A stretch of 64,000 nt of DNA from contig NZ_RHHT01000027.1 of the NCBI RefSeq assembly GCF_003710985.1, forward strand, positions 1-64,000. Reading direction: 5' to 3'. The notes beneath the pieces were generated by a model. The model was not told the origin of the DNA and did no database searches. It saw only the letters and a list, made by a program, of their open reading frames with translations. Below are positions 1 to 8,359 of the stretch, piece by piece (the first letter of the stretch is position 1; every line of letters begins with the position of its first letter). The position numbers were made by a program, and so were the translations under genes. This stretch comes from Brevibacillus panacihumi (GTDB lineage: Bacteria > Bacillota > Bacilli > Brevibacillales > Brevibacillaceae).

Positions 1-133
1 ATAACCGAATGCCAAGGAAAGAAGAACATCGGAAAGCCGTATGAGGGAGAACCTCACGTACGGTTTGATGAGGGGGAACTGATAGGAGTAAGGCGACCAA
101 ACGGTCGCCAGAAAGCGTCAGTTCTCTACTCTA
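1..133 (+). mobile_element. Group II intron, 3' end only (domains V and VI)
   Basis: A domain V-like hairpin lies at about 34-66: GCCGTA pairs with TACGGT around a small apical stem AGG/CCT, the usual bacterial pattern. Domain VI follows. AACTGA (77-82) pairs with TCAGTT (118-123), and inside it GGCGACC (92-98) pairs with GGTCGCC (103-109). The tail CTCTACTCTAC looks like a bacterial intron 3' terminus, so the splice junction is near 133. The catalytic core and any reverse transcriptase gene would lie before base 1 and cannot be seen. Whether the element is complete or a relic cannot be decided here. Confidence 0.8.
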
Positions 134-350
134 CACCCTGAATTTCTTCTCCGAAGTCGGCTGCTTTTGGCCGCGGTTCCGCCTTTGGAGTGGAAGCGGA
201 CAGGGATGCCCCTCAGCAAAGATCCCAACCCGCCTGGAGCTTTCTCCCTTTTTCCTCCCCAACACTGCAGCTGGTAGACCGCCATACCAAAAAGACAGCA
301 AAATAACTGAATATTCCATATAATCATTTTAATCCCCTTTTTAAAAATAC
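134..350. other. Intergenic stretch between the intron end and the paa promoter
   Basis: No convincing gene is seen. On the minus strand an ATG near 330 has a good upstream AAGGGG and opens a frame of about 70 codons. That frame runs through the intron boundary and its predicted protein resembles nothing known, so it is not called as a gene. It could be the remains of a gene interrupted by the intron. Confidence 0.4.
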
Positions 351-411
351 TTGCGCCATGAACGAAGTGTTTATATAATAAAAACAATAACGTGCGTTAA
401 AATAACGTTAT
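351..411 (+). promoter_or_regulatory. Promoter and PaaX-type operator of the first paa block
   Basis: A sigma-A-like promoter reads TTGCGC (351-356), a 17-base spacer, then TATAAT (374-379). Just downstream are TAACGTGCGTTA (388-399) and the palindrome ATAACGTTAT (402-411). Read on the minus strand from 411, the site shows AACG twice, 11 bases apart, exactly as at 10039 and 16792. Its position around the transcription start fits repression by the PaaX-type regulator encoded at 10140. The motif match is seen; binding is inferred. Confidence 0.7.
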
Positions 412-458
412 ATAAATTGTTGTCACACTTTAAAACTCTTGAGGAAAAGGCAGGGATC

Positions 459-761
459 ATGATGGTTAAATTGGTAGCGATTTATCGGAAACCAGAGGAT
501 GTCGAGGCATTTGACAAGCACTACTTCGAGGTTCACGCCCCGTTGGCTGAAAAAATGCCGGGCCTGATCAAAATGGAGGTAAGCAAGGTCATCGGAGCTC
601 CTGGCGGTGAAAGCGACTTGCATCTGATTGCGGAAATGTATTTTGAATCCAAAGACGCGCTTCTGGAAGCGTTGTCATCTCCAGAAGGACGTGCGGCAGG
701 AAAAGACTTGCGCGGCTTTGCAGGTCCCATTATTTCTATGCACATCGCTGAACTGGTATAA
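459..761 (+). CDS. EthD family protein
   Basis: A protein of 100 residues resembling EthD-domain proteins, small dimeric ferredoxin-like (alpha+beta barrel) proteins found beside several aromatic or ether degradation systems. The family pattern is visible: a start like VKLVAIYRKPEDVEAF, then HYFEVHAPLAEKMPG and a later LHLIAEMYFESKDALLEA. An AGGAAAAGG Shine-Dalgarno lies about 9 bases before tandem ATG codons at 459 and 462, so either could start. It is the first gene after the paa promoter and ends 3 bases before the thioesterase gene. Its role in phenylacetate degradation is unknown; protection from or isomerisation of a reactive intermediate would be a guess. Confidence 0.75.
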   Translation: MMVKLVAIYRKPEDVEAFDKHYFEVHAPLAEKMPGLIKMEVSKVIGAPGGESDLHLIAEMYFESKDALLEALSSPEGRAAGKDLRGFAGPIISMHIAELV

Positions 762-764
762 GTC

Positions 765-1226
765 ATGAGCAGTAAAAAATTTATAGACGAAAGCGAGCTT
801 CACCGCAAGCACTACGACGAAATTTGCAAAAAATTGGTACAGGATCAATTTGCGAAATTTCTCGGAATCAGGCTGGTCGAACTGGGTGAAGGGACGGCTA
901 CGGCGGAAGTCATTGTCCAGGAGCATATGCTGAATGCCCATGGCACTGCGCATGGGGCTATCATTTTTTCACTGGCAGACTTCACTTTTGCAGCCGCCTG
1001 TAATTCCTACGGAAAAACATCTGTAGCCTTATCGATGAATATCGGCTTCCTGGCTGCGGCGATGAAAGGAAACCGGCTGGTCGCGACAGCGACGGAAGAG
1101 AAGAAAAACAACCGCACCGCCTGGTATCGGATTCGCGTTGAAAGCGAGCACGGTCTCGTGGCTACCCTGGATGCATTGGCATACAGAAAAAATGAATATT
1201 TCGTGGAGCCAGACGAAGAGAAGTAG
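765..1226 (+). CDS. paaI: PaaI-type hotdog thioesterase
   Basis: A 153-residue hotdog-fold acyl-CoA thioesterase. It shows the PaaI signature NAHGTAHGAIIFSLADFT with His63, Gly64 and the catalytic Asp72, followed by AAACNSYG as in E. coli PaaI. PaaI is thought to rescue the pathway by hydrolysing stalled, ring-hydroxylated or ring-opened phenylacetyl-CoA derivatives and so releasing CoA. The ATG at 765 directly follows the EthD gene stop, so the two are probably translationally coupled. About 13 extra residues at the N terminus compared with PaaI carry charged helical sequence. The family assignment is firm; the substrate is inferred from context. Confidence 0.88.
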   Translation: MSSKKFIDESELHRKHYDEICKKLVQDQFAKFLGIRLVELGEGTATAEVIVQEHMLNAHGTAHGAIIFSLADFTFAAACNSYGKTSVALSMNIGFLAAAMKGNRLVATATEEKKNNRTAWYRIRVESEHGLVATLDALAYRKNEYFVEPDEEK

Positions 1227-1326
1227 GGAACAGGAGATACGGTCAGGAGAAGGATGCCGCATGCTTCGTGCTTGGGCTCCTTTCCCCGTTTTAGAAGCCC
1301 TCAGGGAAGGATAGGAAGAGAGGACG

Positions 1327-1725
1327 ATGCAAGTGACCGAGGAAATCAAAAACCGCTTTAATCACTACCTGGGGATAGAAGTCCTGCATCGCGATGACGA
1401 GGGATGCAAGGTGGCGCTAACCATTCGCCCTGACTTGTACAACAGTATCGAAGGAGTCGTGCACGGCGGAGTGACGGCGACTTTGGCAGACGTTGCGATG
1501 GGACACGGTGCTGCTCCGCATGTGGACGGAGTTCAGCAATGCGTAACCGTCGAAAGCAAGATCCAGTACTTGTACCCCGCGAGAGGCGAACGGCTGGAAG
1601 CGGAATCCCGCGTGCTGAAGCGCGGCAAGAACCTGATCATCATGGAAGCACGAGTCACCTGCGACGGCAAACTGGTAGCCTGTGCGACCGGGACATATGC
1701 GAGGGTTCACAACCAAAAGGGATAG
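1327..1725 (+). CDS. Second PaaI-like hotdog thioesterase
   Basis: A 132-residue hotdog protein distinct from the preceding PaaI. The core EGVVHGGVTATLADVAMG supplies His46, the glycine pair and the predicted catalytic Asp55. It then has SKIQYLYPARGERLEAESRV, the strand pattern of the YbgC/PaaI class. A start ATG at 1327 follows GGAAGAGAGG. A gap of 100 bases separates it from the previous gene, without a clear terminator. Two non-identical thioesterases in one operon suggest different acyl-CoA substrates, perhaps early ring intermediates versus later dicarboxylyl-CoAs; that split is inference. Confidence 0.85.
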   Translation: MQVTEEIKNRFNHYLGIEVLHRDDEGCKVALTIRPDLYNSIEGVVHGGVTATLADVAMGHGAAPHVDGVQQCVTVESKIQYLYPARGERLEAESRVLKRGKNLIIMEARVTCDGKLVACATGTYARVHNQKG

Positions 1726-1738
1726 ATGGAGGAAAAGG

Positions 1739-2524
1739 ATGACTCAGGAAACCGTAAAATGGGAACGCGACGGGTACATGGGCATCATTACCCTGAACCG
1801 TCCGGATGAGCTGAATGCCTTAAATTACGATACTCTAGTCCGGCTAGGCGAGATCTGTGACGAGATTCGCCTGAATCAAAAAGAGGTTCGCGTCGTGATC
1901 GTTCGGGCCCAGGGACGCGCTTTTTGCGCAGGAGCAGATCTCAAGGAGCGCCGTACCTTGAACGAGCAGCAAGTACGCCGCAATGTACGCAAGATCCGCG
2001 ACGTGTTTACAGCCGTGGAAAGACTGCCTCAACCAACGATTGCCATGATCAACGGCTTTGCATTCGGCGGCGGGTTTGAGCTGGCGCTTGCCTGTGATTT
2101 CCGCTTTGCGGGAGCCGAGGCCAAAATGGGCCTGACAGAGGTAAGCCTGGGGATCATTCCCGGTGCTGGGGGTACACAGCGTCTCTCCCGCCTGATCGGA
2201 CCATCTCGTGCGAAGGAATTGATTTTAAGCGCCCGCCGCATCACCGCGCGTGATGCATACCAGCTTGGAATCTTGAACGGCGTCGCGGAGAATGGCGAGG
2301 AGCTGGAGGAGCAAGCGTATGGACTCGCACGCGAGATTCTCGAAAATGCTCCGCTCGCTGTCTACCAGGCAAAAGCGGCGATTGATCGCGGGGCAAGCGT
2401 TGATCTGCAGACGGGACTGGATATCGAGACGATGTGCTACGAGGTCATTATTCCGACCCGGGACCGATTAGAAGCGTTGGAGGCCTTTCGAGAAAAGAGA
2501 AAACCCGTATTCAAAGGGGAATAA
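1739..2524 (+). CDS. Enoyl-CoA hydratase/isomerase family protein
   Basis: A 261-residue crotonase-fold enzyme. The ATG at 1739 follows a strong GGAGGAAAAGG. Oxyanion-hole and CoA-binding segments are GRAFCAGADL (about 59-68) and GFAFGGGFELALACD (106-120). Both catalytic glutamates of true hydratases are present, Glu114 and Glu134 (TEVSLGIIPGAGGTQ). It should therefore hydrate a trans-2-enoyl-CoA. It is one of three crotonase paralogues here and is further from PaaF and PaaG than those at 3929 and 4712. Possible roles are a 2,3-dehydroadipyl-CoA hydratase duplicate, or action on a longer ring-opened intermediate. Confidence 0.88.
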   Translation: MTQETVKWERDGYMGIITLNRPDELNALNYDTLVRLGEICDEIRLNQKEVRVVIVRAQGRAFCAGADLKERRTLNEQQVRRNVRKIRDVFTAVERLPQPTIAMINGFAFGGGFELALACDFRFAGAEAKMGLTEVSLGIIPGAGGTQRLSRLIGPSRAKELILSARRITARDAYQLGILNGVAENGEELEEQAYGLAREILENAPLAVYQAKAAIDRGASVDLQTGLDIETMCYEVIIPTRDRLEALEAFREKRKPVFKGE

Positions 2525-2569
2525 ACGAATTTTCAACCATAGAGAAAAGCGGAATGGGGGAGAATATAC

Positions 2570-3898
2570 ATGATCTTCAACATGGAAATGGAAACGCTGT
2601 CAAAGGACAAAATGGAAAAGCTTCAACTGGAGCGTTTGCAGGAAACGGTAAAGCGCGTGTATGAACGGGTTCCTTTTCATAAAAAAGCAATGGATACAGC
2701 CGGGGTCAAACCTGATGATATTCAAACGATCGAAGATATTCAAAAGCTTCCGTTCATGAAGAAGACCGATTTGCGGGAAAACTATCCTTTTAACCTGTTC
2801 GCGGTCGAAATGAGCGAAGTAGCGCGCATCCACGGTTCTTCCGGAACCAAAGGAAAGCCCACTGTTGTCGGATATACCAAAAAGGATTTGGAGAACTGGG
2901 CGGAAATCGTCGCGCGTGCCATTTGCTGTGCGGGGGGACAGCCGGGTGATATTTTCCATAATGCATATGGCTATGGTCTGTTTACCGGCGGTCTTGGCTT
3001 GCATAACGGCATTGAGCGCATGGGTGCTGTCGCTGTCCCTGTCTCCGGCGGAAATACACCTCGGCAAATTACATTGATCGAGGATTTCCAGCCAAGAGGG
3101 ATTGCTGCCACCCCTTCGTACGTGTTGAATATCGTCGAGGAAATGAAAAAGCAAGGGATCGATCCTCGCGCAACGAGTATCAAGTACGGAATTTTTGGCG
3201 CAGAACCGTGGTCCGAGGAAATGCGCGCCCAACTGGAAGAAGCCTTGGACATCAAAGCGGTCGATATTTACGGGCTGAGTGAAGTGATGGGTCCCGGCGT
3301 ATCCATCGAATGCCATGAGGTGCAGGATGGATTGCATATCGCAGAGGACCATTTCTACGCGGAAATCATTGATCCAGTGACAGGTGAAGTTCTTCCGTAT
3401 GGACAGGAAGGAGAGCTTGTTTTCACGTCTCTGACCAAAGAGGCTTTCCCTGTCATTCGCTACCGCACGGGAGATATCGCTTCCCTCAACCCGGAGCCAT
3501 GCAAATGCGGACGCACCACCATGCGCATGTCCCGCATCAAAGGGCGCGTCGACGACATGCTGATTATTCGCGGCGTGAACGTGTTCCCGACGGAGATCGA
3601 ATCCGTGCTGCTCACCTTCAACCAGCTGGCTCCGCAGTACCAAGTAGTCATCGAACGCGACGGTGCGCTCGATCGGTTTGAAGTCCATTGCGAGCTGACC
3701 CAGGAGTATGCCAGCAAGATTGGCAGCCATGATCCGGCAGCCCTTGCGCCATTGGTAAAAGAGATCAGCCACATGATCAAATGCACGCTGGGTGTAACGG
3801 TGGTCCTGCGAGTCCTGCCGCCGAATTCCTTGATGCGCAGCGAAGGAAAAGCCATTCGCATCGTGGACAACCGCAACAAACCGCAGCCTGCGATCTGA
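2570..3898 (+). CDS. paaK: Phenylacetate-CoA ligase
   Basis: A 442-residue adenylate-forming ligase that converts phenylacetate, ATP and CoA to phenylacetyl-CoA, the entry step of the pathway and the source of the usual PaaX inducer. The length matches PaaK (about 440). The ATP-binding loop is SSGTKGKPT (90-98). Later motifs are YGLSEVMGPGV, RYRTGDIA, the Cys-containing stretch CKCGRTTMRMSRIKGRVDDM, and IRGVNVFPTEIES in the mobile C-terminal domain, all typical of PaaK. The ATG at 2570 has GGGGGA about 8 bases upstream. Cytosolic. Confidence 0.96.
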   Translation: MIFNMEMETLSKDKMEKLQLERLQETVKRVYERVPFHKKAMDTAGVKPDDIQTIEDIQKLPFMKKTDLRENYPFNLFAVEMSEVARIHGSSGTKGKPTVVGYTKKDLENWAEIVARAICCAGGQPGDIFHNAYGYGLFTGGLGLHNGIERMGAVAVPVSGGNTPRQITLIEDFQPRGIAATPSYVLNIVEEMKKQGIDPRATSIKYGIFGAEPWSEEMRAQLEEALDIKAVDIYGLSEVMGPGVSIECHEVQDGLHIAEDHFYAEIIDPVTGEVLPYGQEGELVFTSLTKEAFPVIRYRTGDIASLNPEPCKCGRTTMRMSRIKGRVDDMLIIRGVNVFPTEIESVLLTFNQLAPQYQVVIERDGALDRFEVHCELTQEYASKIGSHDPAALAPLVKEISHMIKCTLGVTVVLRVLPPNSLMRSEGKAIRIVDNRNKPQPAI

Positions 3899-3928
3899 TA
3901 GCTGCTTCACGAAAGGGGGAGGGACGTC

Positions 3929-4702
3929 ATGTCGTACGCGTATATCAAGGTGGCTGTTGAGGACGGTGTCGGTGTGATCGCACTCAATAGACCGAAGATT
4001 CTCAATGCACTAAACCTTCAACTGATGGATGAGCTGGTCAGCGAGCTGGAGCGGATGGATCAGGATGCGGACATTCGCGCAATCCTTTTGACTGGCAATG
4101 ACAAGGCCTTTGCGGCAGGCGCGGACATCAACGAGATGGCGGAAGCATCGGCAATCGAAATCATGAAGCGTGATCAATTCGCCGTCTGGGATCGGATCTC
4201 CCTGATCTCCAAGCCGATCATCGGGGCTGTCAGCGGTTTCGTTCTCGGTGGAGGCTGCGAGCTGATGATGAATTGCGACATTGTCATAGCTTCAGAGACG
4301 ACTGTCATTGGCCAGCCGGAGGTCAAGCTGGGCGTCATGCCGGGAGCAGGCGGCACACAACGCCTGACCCGAGCGGTCGGCTTGCAAAAAGCGATGGAGA
4401 TGCTCTTGACTGGCGAGCCGATCTCGGCCAAGGAGGCGGCTCGATACGGACTGGTGAACCGGGTAGTTCCTGTCGAAGCCTACTACCAGGAAGCCCTCAG
4501 GCTCGCGAAGCAAATCGCGCAGCAAGCGCCGCTCGCTGTCCAGGTCATTAAAAAGAGCGTGCATAAAGCGCAGGATTTGCCGTTGGCAGATGCGTTGGAT
4601 TACGAGCGCAACGCCTTTTATCTCTTGCTGGCAAGCGATGATCGCAAGGAAGGCATGCAGGCATTTTTGGAGAAGCGCACTCCCCGGTTTACGGGAAACT
4701 AG
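3929..4702 (+). CDS. paaF: 2,3-dehydroadipyl-CoA hydratase (PaaF type)
   Basis: A 257-residue crotonase with both hydratase glutamates, Glu111 in LGGGCELMMNCD and Glu131 in QPEVKLGVMPGAGGTQRL. The CoA-binding element DKAFAAGADI (about 58-67) is standard. In the phenylacetate pathway PaaF hydrates 2,3-dehydroadipyl-CoA to 3-hydroxyadipyl-CoA, which the next-but-one gene product would oxidise. A GGGGGAGGG ribosome-binding site precedes the ATG. Its stop is 9 bases before paaG, marking a tight operon. The choice between PaaF and a general short-chain hydratase rests on context. Confidence 0.87.
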   Translation: MSYAYIKVAVEDGVGVIALNRPKILNALNLQLMDELVSELERMDQDADIRAILLTGNDKAFAAGADINEMAEASAIEIMKRDQFAVWDRISLISKPIIGAVSGFVLGGGCELMMNCDIVIASETTVIGQPEVKLGVMPGAGGTQRLTRAVGLQKAMEMLLTGEPISAKEAARYGLVNRVVPVEAYYQEALRLAKQIAQQAPLAVQVIKKSVHKAQDLPLADALDYERNAFYLLLASDDRKEGMQAFLEKRTPRFTGN

Positions 4703-4711
4703 GAGGCAGCC

Positions 4712-5488
4712 ATGTACGATACGATTCTCTATGAGGTAACGGACGGTATCGCTGTCCTGACGATGAACCGTCCCGACAAGTTCAATGCTTTTACGGCAAA
4801 GATGAACAAAGAGATTACGGATGCCTTGAAGCAAGCCCAGAAGGATTCGGAGGTTCGCTGCATTCTGCTGACGGGGGCGGGACGCGCCTTCAATGCAGGG
4901 CAGGACTTGGGAGAGGTCTCCGATGGGAATGTGGATTTCGGCGGCTTTTTGCGCGATCGATACAATCCGATGATTCTCCAATTCCGGAAAACGGAAAAAC
5001 CGATTATCGCCGCAATCAATGGGGTCGCAGCAGGGGCGGGGATGAGCATCGCGCTTGCTTGCGACATCCGATTGGCTTCCGATAAGGCTTCCCTGGTGAA
5101 TGCCTTCGTCAATATTGGTCTGGTGCCTGATTCGGGCGGCTGCTACTTTTTGCCCCGGATCGTCGGGATCGGGAAGGCGCTGGAGTTGGCGATGACCGGG
5201 GAAAAGGTGCCAGCGGAGGAAGCGCTGCGCCTGGGACTGGTCAATCAGGTGTACCCAGCCGAGCAGTTTATGGAGGAAGCGATGGCCTATGCCCGCAAGC
5301 TGGCTTCCCTGCCGACACGAGGGATCGGCTTGATCAAGCGCGCGATGTACAAAGGCCTGGAAATGGACCTGGAGCAGACACTGGAATACGAAGCGTATGC
5401 CCAGGAAGTGGCGGGCAGTACAGAGGATTATCAGGAAGGGGTTCGTGCGTTCATGGAAAAACGCGCTCCCCGCTTTACAGGGAGATAG
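4712..5488 (+). CDS. paaG: Ring 1,2-epoxyphenylacetyl-CoA isomerase
   Basis: A 258-residue crotonase-fold isomerase. The two hydratase glutamates are replaced (GAGMSIALACD, then NAFVNIGLVPDSGG), while Asp140 is retained. That is the PaaG arrangement, with an aspartate base and no hydratase pair. PaaG converts the ring epoxide made by PaaABC to the oxepin-CoA and can also shift the double bond of a later dehydrosuberyl-CoA intermediate. An AGGAGG site precedes the ATG. It lies between the PaaF-type hydratase and paaH, the expected order. Confidence 0.93.
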   Translation: MYDTILYEVTDGIAVLTMNRPDKFNAFTAKMNKEITDALKQAQKDSEVRCILLTGAGRAFNAGQDLGEVSDGNVDFGGFLRDRYNPMILQFRKTEKPIIAAINGVAAGAGMSIALACDIRLASDKASLVNAFVNIGLVPDSGGCYFLPRIVGIGKALELAMTGEKVPAEEALRLGLVNQVYPAEQFMEEAMAYARKLASLPTRGIGLIKRAMYKGLEMDLEQTLEYEAYAQEVAGSTEDYQEGVRAFMEKRAPRFTGR

Positions 5489-5511
5489 GCGCGAAGAGGA
5501 GGTTCGGACGA

Positions 5512-6369
5512 GTGAACACAAAAACAGTAGGCGTCATCGGTGCCGGAACGATGGGGGCAGGAATTGCCCTCGTCTGCGCCAGAAAAGGCCACGTGGTCAA
5601 GCTTCTGGATGCCAATCAGGCTGTCCTGGATAAGGCTCTTGGCTACTTGCAGTCGACCTTGTCCCGGGATGTAGAGAAGGGCAAGATCAACGCGGAACAA
5701 AAGACGGATACACTGGAGCGGGTCCACCTCGTCTCCGACATGGAACAGTTGGCTGTATGCGAGATAGTGATTGAAGCTGTACCTGAGCGGCTTGATTTGA
5801 AGAAAAGCATTTTTTCCGAGCTGTCGCGGATTTGCAAAAGCGACGCGTTGCTCTTGACCAATACATCTTCGATTTCGATCACGGAAATTGCCGGAGGACT
5901 TCCGCATCCCGAGCGCATTCTCGGTTTTCACTTTTTCAACCCGGCTCCGGTCATGCCATTGGTCGAAGTTATCCAAGGGAAGAAAACCAGCGAAGAAAAC
6001 ATGCAGACCGCGTATCGTTTTGCCGAGGAGCTGGGCAAAGTGCCTGTCCGGGTGACAGACACGCCGGGCTTTATCGTCAATCGCATCGCGCGTCCTTACT
6101 ATAATGAAGCATTGCGCATTTTGGGCGACCACGTCGCGAATGCCGAGCAGATCGACCGCATCATGAAAGAAGCTGGCGGATTCAAGATGGGCCCGTTCGA
6201 GCTGCAGGACATGATCGGCATCGACATCAATTTTGCCACCACTCAGTCGGTGTACAACGACTTCTTCCAGGAAGGCAGATTCAAGCCCAGCCGGATTCAA
6301 CAACGCATGGTTCAGGCCGGCAGTCTGGGCAGAAAGACGGGGGAAGGCTTTTATGACTACAACAAATAA
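5512..6369 (+). CDS. paaH: 3-hydroxyacyl-CoA dehydrogenase (PaaH type)
   Basis: A 285-residue NAD-dependent dehydrogenase expected to oxidise 3-hydroxyadipyl-CoA to 3-oxoadipyl-CoA. The Rossmann motif is intact (Gly10, Gly12, Gly15 in VIGAGTMGAG). The catalytic region LGFHFFNPAPVMPLVEVI and the C-terminal domain ending GRKTGEGFYDY are typical of the short, about 285-residue 3-hydroxybutyryl-CoA dehydrogenase class. That is shorter than E. coli PaaH (475), which carries a duplicated C-terminal domain. The start is GTG at 5512, after GAAGAGGAGG. The next gene begins inside its 3' end, a 17-base overlap. Confidence 0.92.
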   Translation: MNTKTVGVIGAGTMGAGIALVCARKGHVVKLLDANQAVLDKALGYLQSTLSRDVEKGKINAEQKTDTLERVHLVSDMEQLAVCEIVIEAVPERLDLKKSIFSELSRICKSDALLLTNTSSISITEIAGGLPHPERILGFHFFNPAPVMPLVEVIQGKKTSEENMQTAYRFAEELGKVPVRVTDTPGFIVNRIARPYYNEALRILGDHVANAEQIDRIMKEAGGFKMGPFELQDMIGIDINFATTQSVYNDFFQEGRFKPSRIQQRMVQAGSLGRKTGEGFYDYNK

Positions 6370-7102
6370 GCAAACCGTCATCTTGACGGGGGACAGTCCG
6401 CTTCACGCAGCGTTTTCTGCTTTACTCACGGAGCAGGGCCATCAGGTGATGTCCTTGGAGGAAGCTGTACAGACTCCTGAAGCCGTTACCCTCGCTTTGG
6501 AAGTGAATAATTTCGATTTGACGAAAAAGCGGGAGCAGCTTGCTGAACTGGATCGCTTGCTCCCTGCCCATGTCCCGGTTGTGACCACATCCCTGGCGAT
6601 CACGGCGACAGAAGCGGCGTCCTGGACGGAGCATCCCGAGCGAATCTGCGGTTTTGGCACGCTCGTTCCACTTGCGGAAAGGAAGCTGATCGAGATCGCC
6701 CCGGCTCTGCAAACAGAAGAGGAGACGATTCGCAACACAGAAGCCTTTTTTCACTCGCTGGGCAAGGAGACGGAGCTGGTCGAGGATGAGGTGGGACTGG
6801 TTTTTCCTCGCATTCTCACACTGATCATCAACGAGGCTGCCTTTACCTTGATGGAAAAGGCTGCGACACCGCAGGATATCGACATCGCGATGAAAAAGGG
6901 GACCAATTATCCGTATGGGCCGCTGGAATGGGCCGATCGGATCGGATTGGATGAGATTTATGCGATTTCCCGCGGCCTGTCGCGCGATCTGGCCGAAGAG
7001 CGGTACCGCACAGCACCGCTGTTGCGCAAGCTGGTGCTCGCCAAGCGTTTTGGCATTCGCAGCGGGCAAGGCTTTTACTGCTATGAAAAAGAGGAGGTGT
7101 GA
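6353..7102 (+). CDS. Degenerate 3-hydroxyacyl-CoA dehydrogenase paralogue
   Basis: A 249-residue protein whose C-terminal half is a good 3-hydroxyacyl-CoA dehydrogenase dimerisation domain, with GLVFPRILTLIINEA, YPYGPLEWADRIGLDEI and the closing IRSGQGFYCYE. Its N-terminal Rossmann part has no GxGxxG; the equivalent place reads VILTGDSPLHAAF. The His of the catalytic HFFNP element is also replaced (CGFGTLVPLAERKLIEI). It is therefore probably not an ordinary NAD-dependent dehydrogenase. The ATG at 6353 follows GGGGGAAGG and overlaps paaH by 17 bases, so the two are likely translated together. It may be a structural partner of PaaH or a CoA-ester-binding protein. Confidence 0.82.
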   Translation: MTTTNKQTVILTGDSPLHAAFSALLTEQGHQVMSLEEAVQTPEAVTLALEVNNFDLTKKREQLAELDRLLPAHVPVVTTSLAITATEAASWTEHPERICGFGTLVPLAERKLIEIAPALQTEEETIRNTEAFFHSLGKETELVEDEVGLVFPRILTLIINEAAFTLMEKAATPQDIDIAMKKGTNYPYGPLEWADRIGLDEIYAISRGLSRDLAEERYRTAPLLRKLVLAKRFGIRSGQGFYCYEKEEV

Positions 7103-7107
7103 AGCGG

Positions 7108-8310
7108 ATGCAGACATTGACACGTACAGAAGTTTATGTGGCCGCAGCCGTTCGCACCCCGATCGGAAAATTGGGCGGCAGCTTGAAGCATACACCGATC
7201 GATGATCTGACTGCGATCGTTCTAAATGGAGCATTAAAGCAAGCAGGACAGTCTGGCGAGGCCGTGGACGGTGTGATCATGGGGAATGTGATTTCCGCAG
7301 GACCGTTCATCAACATCGCCCGGGTTGGCCTTTTGAAAGCCGGATTGCCGGAAACAGTGCCGGGCCTCACGGTCAACCGCGTCTGCGCCTCGGGGCTGGA
7401 AGCGATCAATCTGGCCGCCCAGTCGATCCAGGCGGGACACAGCAGCGTCATGCTGGCAGGCGGAGTGGAGAACCTGACACGCTCCCCCTACATCATGGAA
7501 AAGTTCGAGCAACCTTATCAGCGCGGAACGCAGACGCTGATGGAATCCTTCGGCGGGCCTCGTTCTGCTCCCGTCTCTTTGTACGGGGAGCTGACGATGG
7601 GCGATACGGCTGAGAATGTAGCGGAGCAGTTCGGAATCAGCCGCGAGGACCAGGACCTGTTTGCAGCGGAAAGCCAACGCCGCGCCATCGCTGCCATCGA
7701 TGCGGGACGTTTTCGCGAAGAGATCATCCCTGTTGAGCTGGTTGATAAAAAAGGAAATGTCACCGTGTTTGATACGGATGAATTCCCTCGCCGCGATTCC
7801 AGTCTGGAGTCATTGGCGAAGCTGCGCCCGGCATTTCGCAAAAACGGCAGCGTTACAGCTGGCAACTCATCGGGTATCAACGACGGTGCCGCCGCTGTCC
7901 TGCTAATGAATGAAGCAAGTCTCAAGGAAAGCGGTCTTTCCCCAATGGGAAGAATCGTTCACTTCGCTACTGCCGGCGTGGACCCGCGCATCATGGGAAT
8001 CGGTCCGGTAGCGGCGATACGCAAGCTGCTGGCGGAAGTGGACATGACGGTCGAGCAGATCGATTTGTTTGAATTGAATGAGGCCTTCGCATCCCAGTCG
8101 CTGGCCTGCATGCGCGAGCTGGGATTGCCGTCTGATAAGACCAATGTGAATGGCGGAGCGATCGCGCTGGGACATCCGTTGGGCTGCAGCGGCGCCAGAC
8201 TTTTGGGGACGATTTTGTACGAGCTGCGCCGCCGCAAGCAGCGCTATGGCGTCGTCTCCTTGTGCATCGGCGGAGGACAGGGGTTGGCTACGCTCGTAGA
8301 AGCGCTGTAA
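7108..8310 (+). CDS. Thiolase family acetyl-CoA acyltransferase
   Basis: A 400-residue thiolase with the full catalytic set: nucleophile Cys93 in [10 protein letters not shown], His356 in [10 protein letters not shown], and Cys386 in LCIGGGQG. The start is placed at the ATG at 7108 because GAGGAGG (7091-7097) is then 10 bases away; a GTG at 7099 is too close to it. It probably cleaves a 3-oxoacyl-CoA with CoA. PaaJ thiolases act twice in the pathway, on 3-oxo-5,6-dehydrosuberyl-CoA and on 3-oxoadipyl-CoA. With a second thiolase next door, the two steps may be divided between them, which is inference. Confidence 0.92.
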   Translation: MQTLTRTEVYVAAAVRTPIGKLGGSLKHTPIDDLTAIVLNGALKQAGQSGEAVDGVIMGNVISAGPFINIARVGLLKAGLPETVPGLTVNRVCASGLEAINLAAQSIQAGHSSVMLAGGVENLTRSPYIMEKFEQPYQRGTQTLMESFGGPRSAPVSLYGELTMGDTAENVAEQFGISREDQDLFAAESQRRAIAAIDAGRFREEIIPVELVDKKGNVTVFDTDEFPRRDSSLESLAKLRPAFRKNGSVTAGNSSGINDGAAAVLLMNEASLKESGLSPMGRIVHFATAGVDPRIMGIGPVAAIRKLLAEVDMTVEQIDLFELNEAFASQSLACMRELGLPSDKTNVNGGAIALGHPLGCSGARLLGTILYELRRRKQRYGVVSLCIGGGQGLATLVEAL

Positions 8311-8359
8311 GAAAAAGAGGCAGGCTGTCTGTACAGACTGCGGGATGGAGGAATAGGAG

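Noticed and set aside
118-387. Minus-strand frame of up to 89 codons near the intron
   Set aside because: It has a plausible ribosome-binding site for an internal ATG, but it runs across the intron boundary and the product looks random. Kept only as a note in the intergenic entry.
2600-3910. Long minus-strand frame of 436 codons opposite paaK
   Set aside because: It lies entirely antisense to a well-conserved ligase, has no family features, and arises from codon bias on the other strand.
4292-5521. Minus-strand frame of 409 codons opposite the PaaF and PaaG genes
   Set aside because: Antisense to two genes with intact catalytic motifs; the translation is rich in His, Arg and Gln with no recognisable fold.
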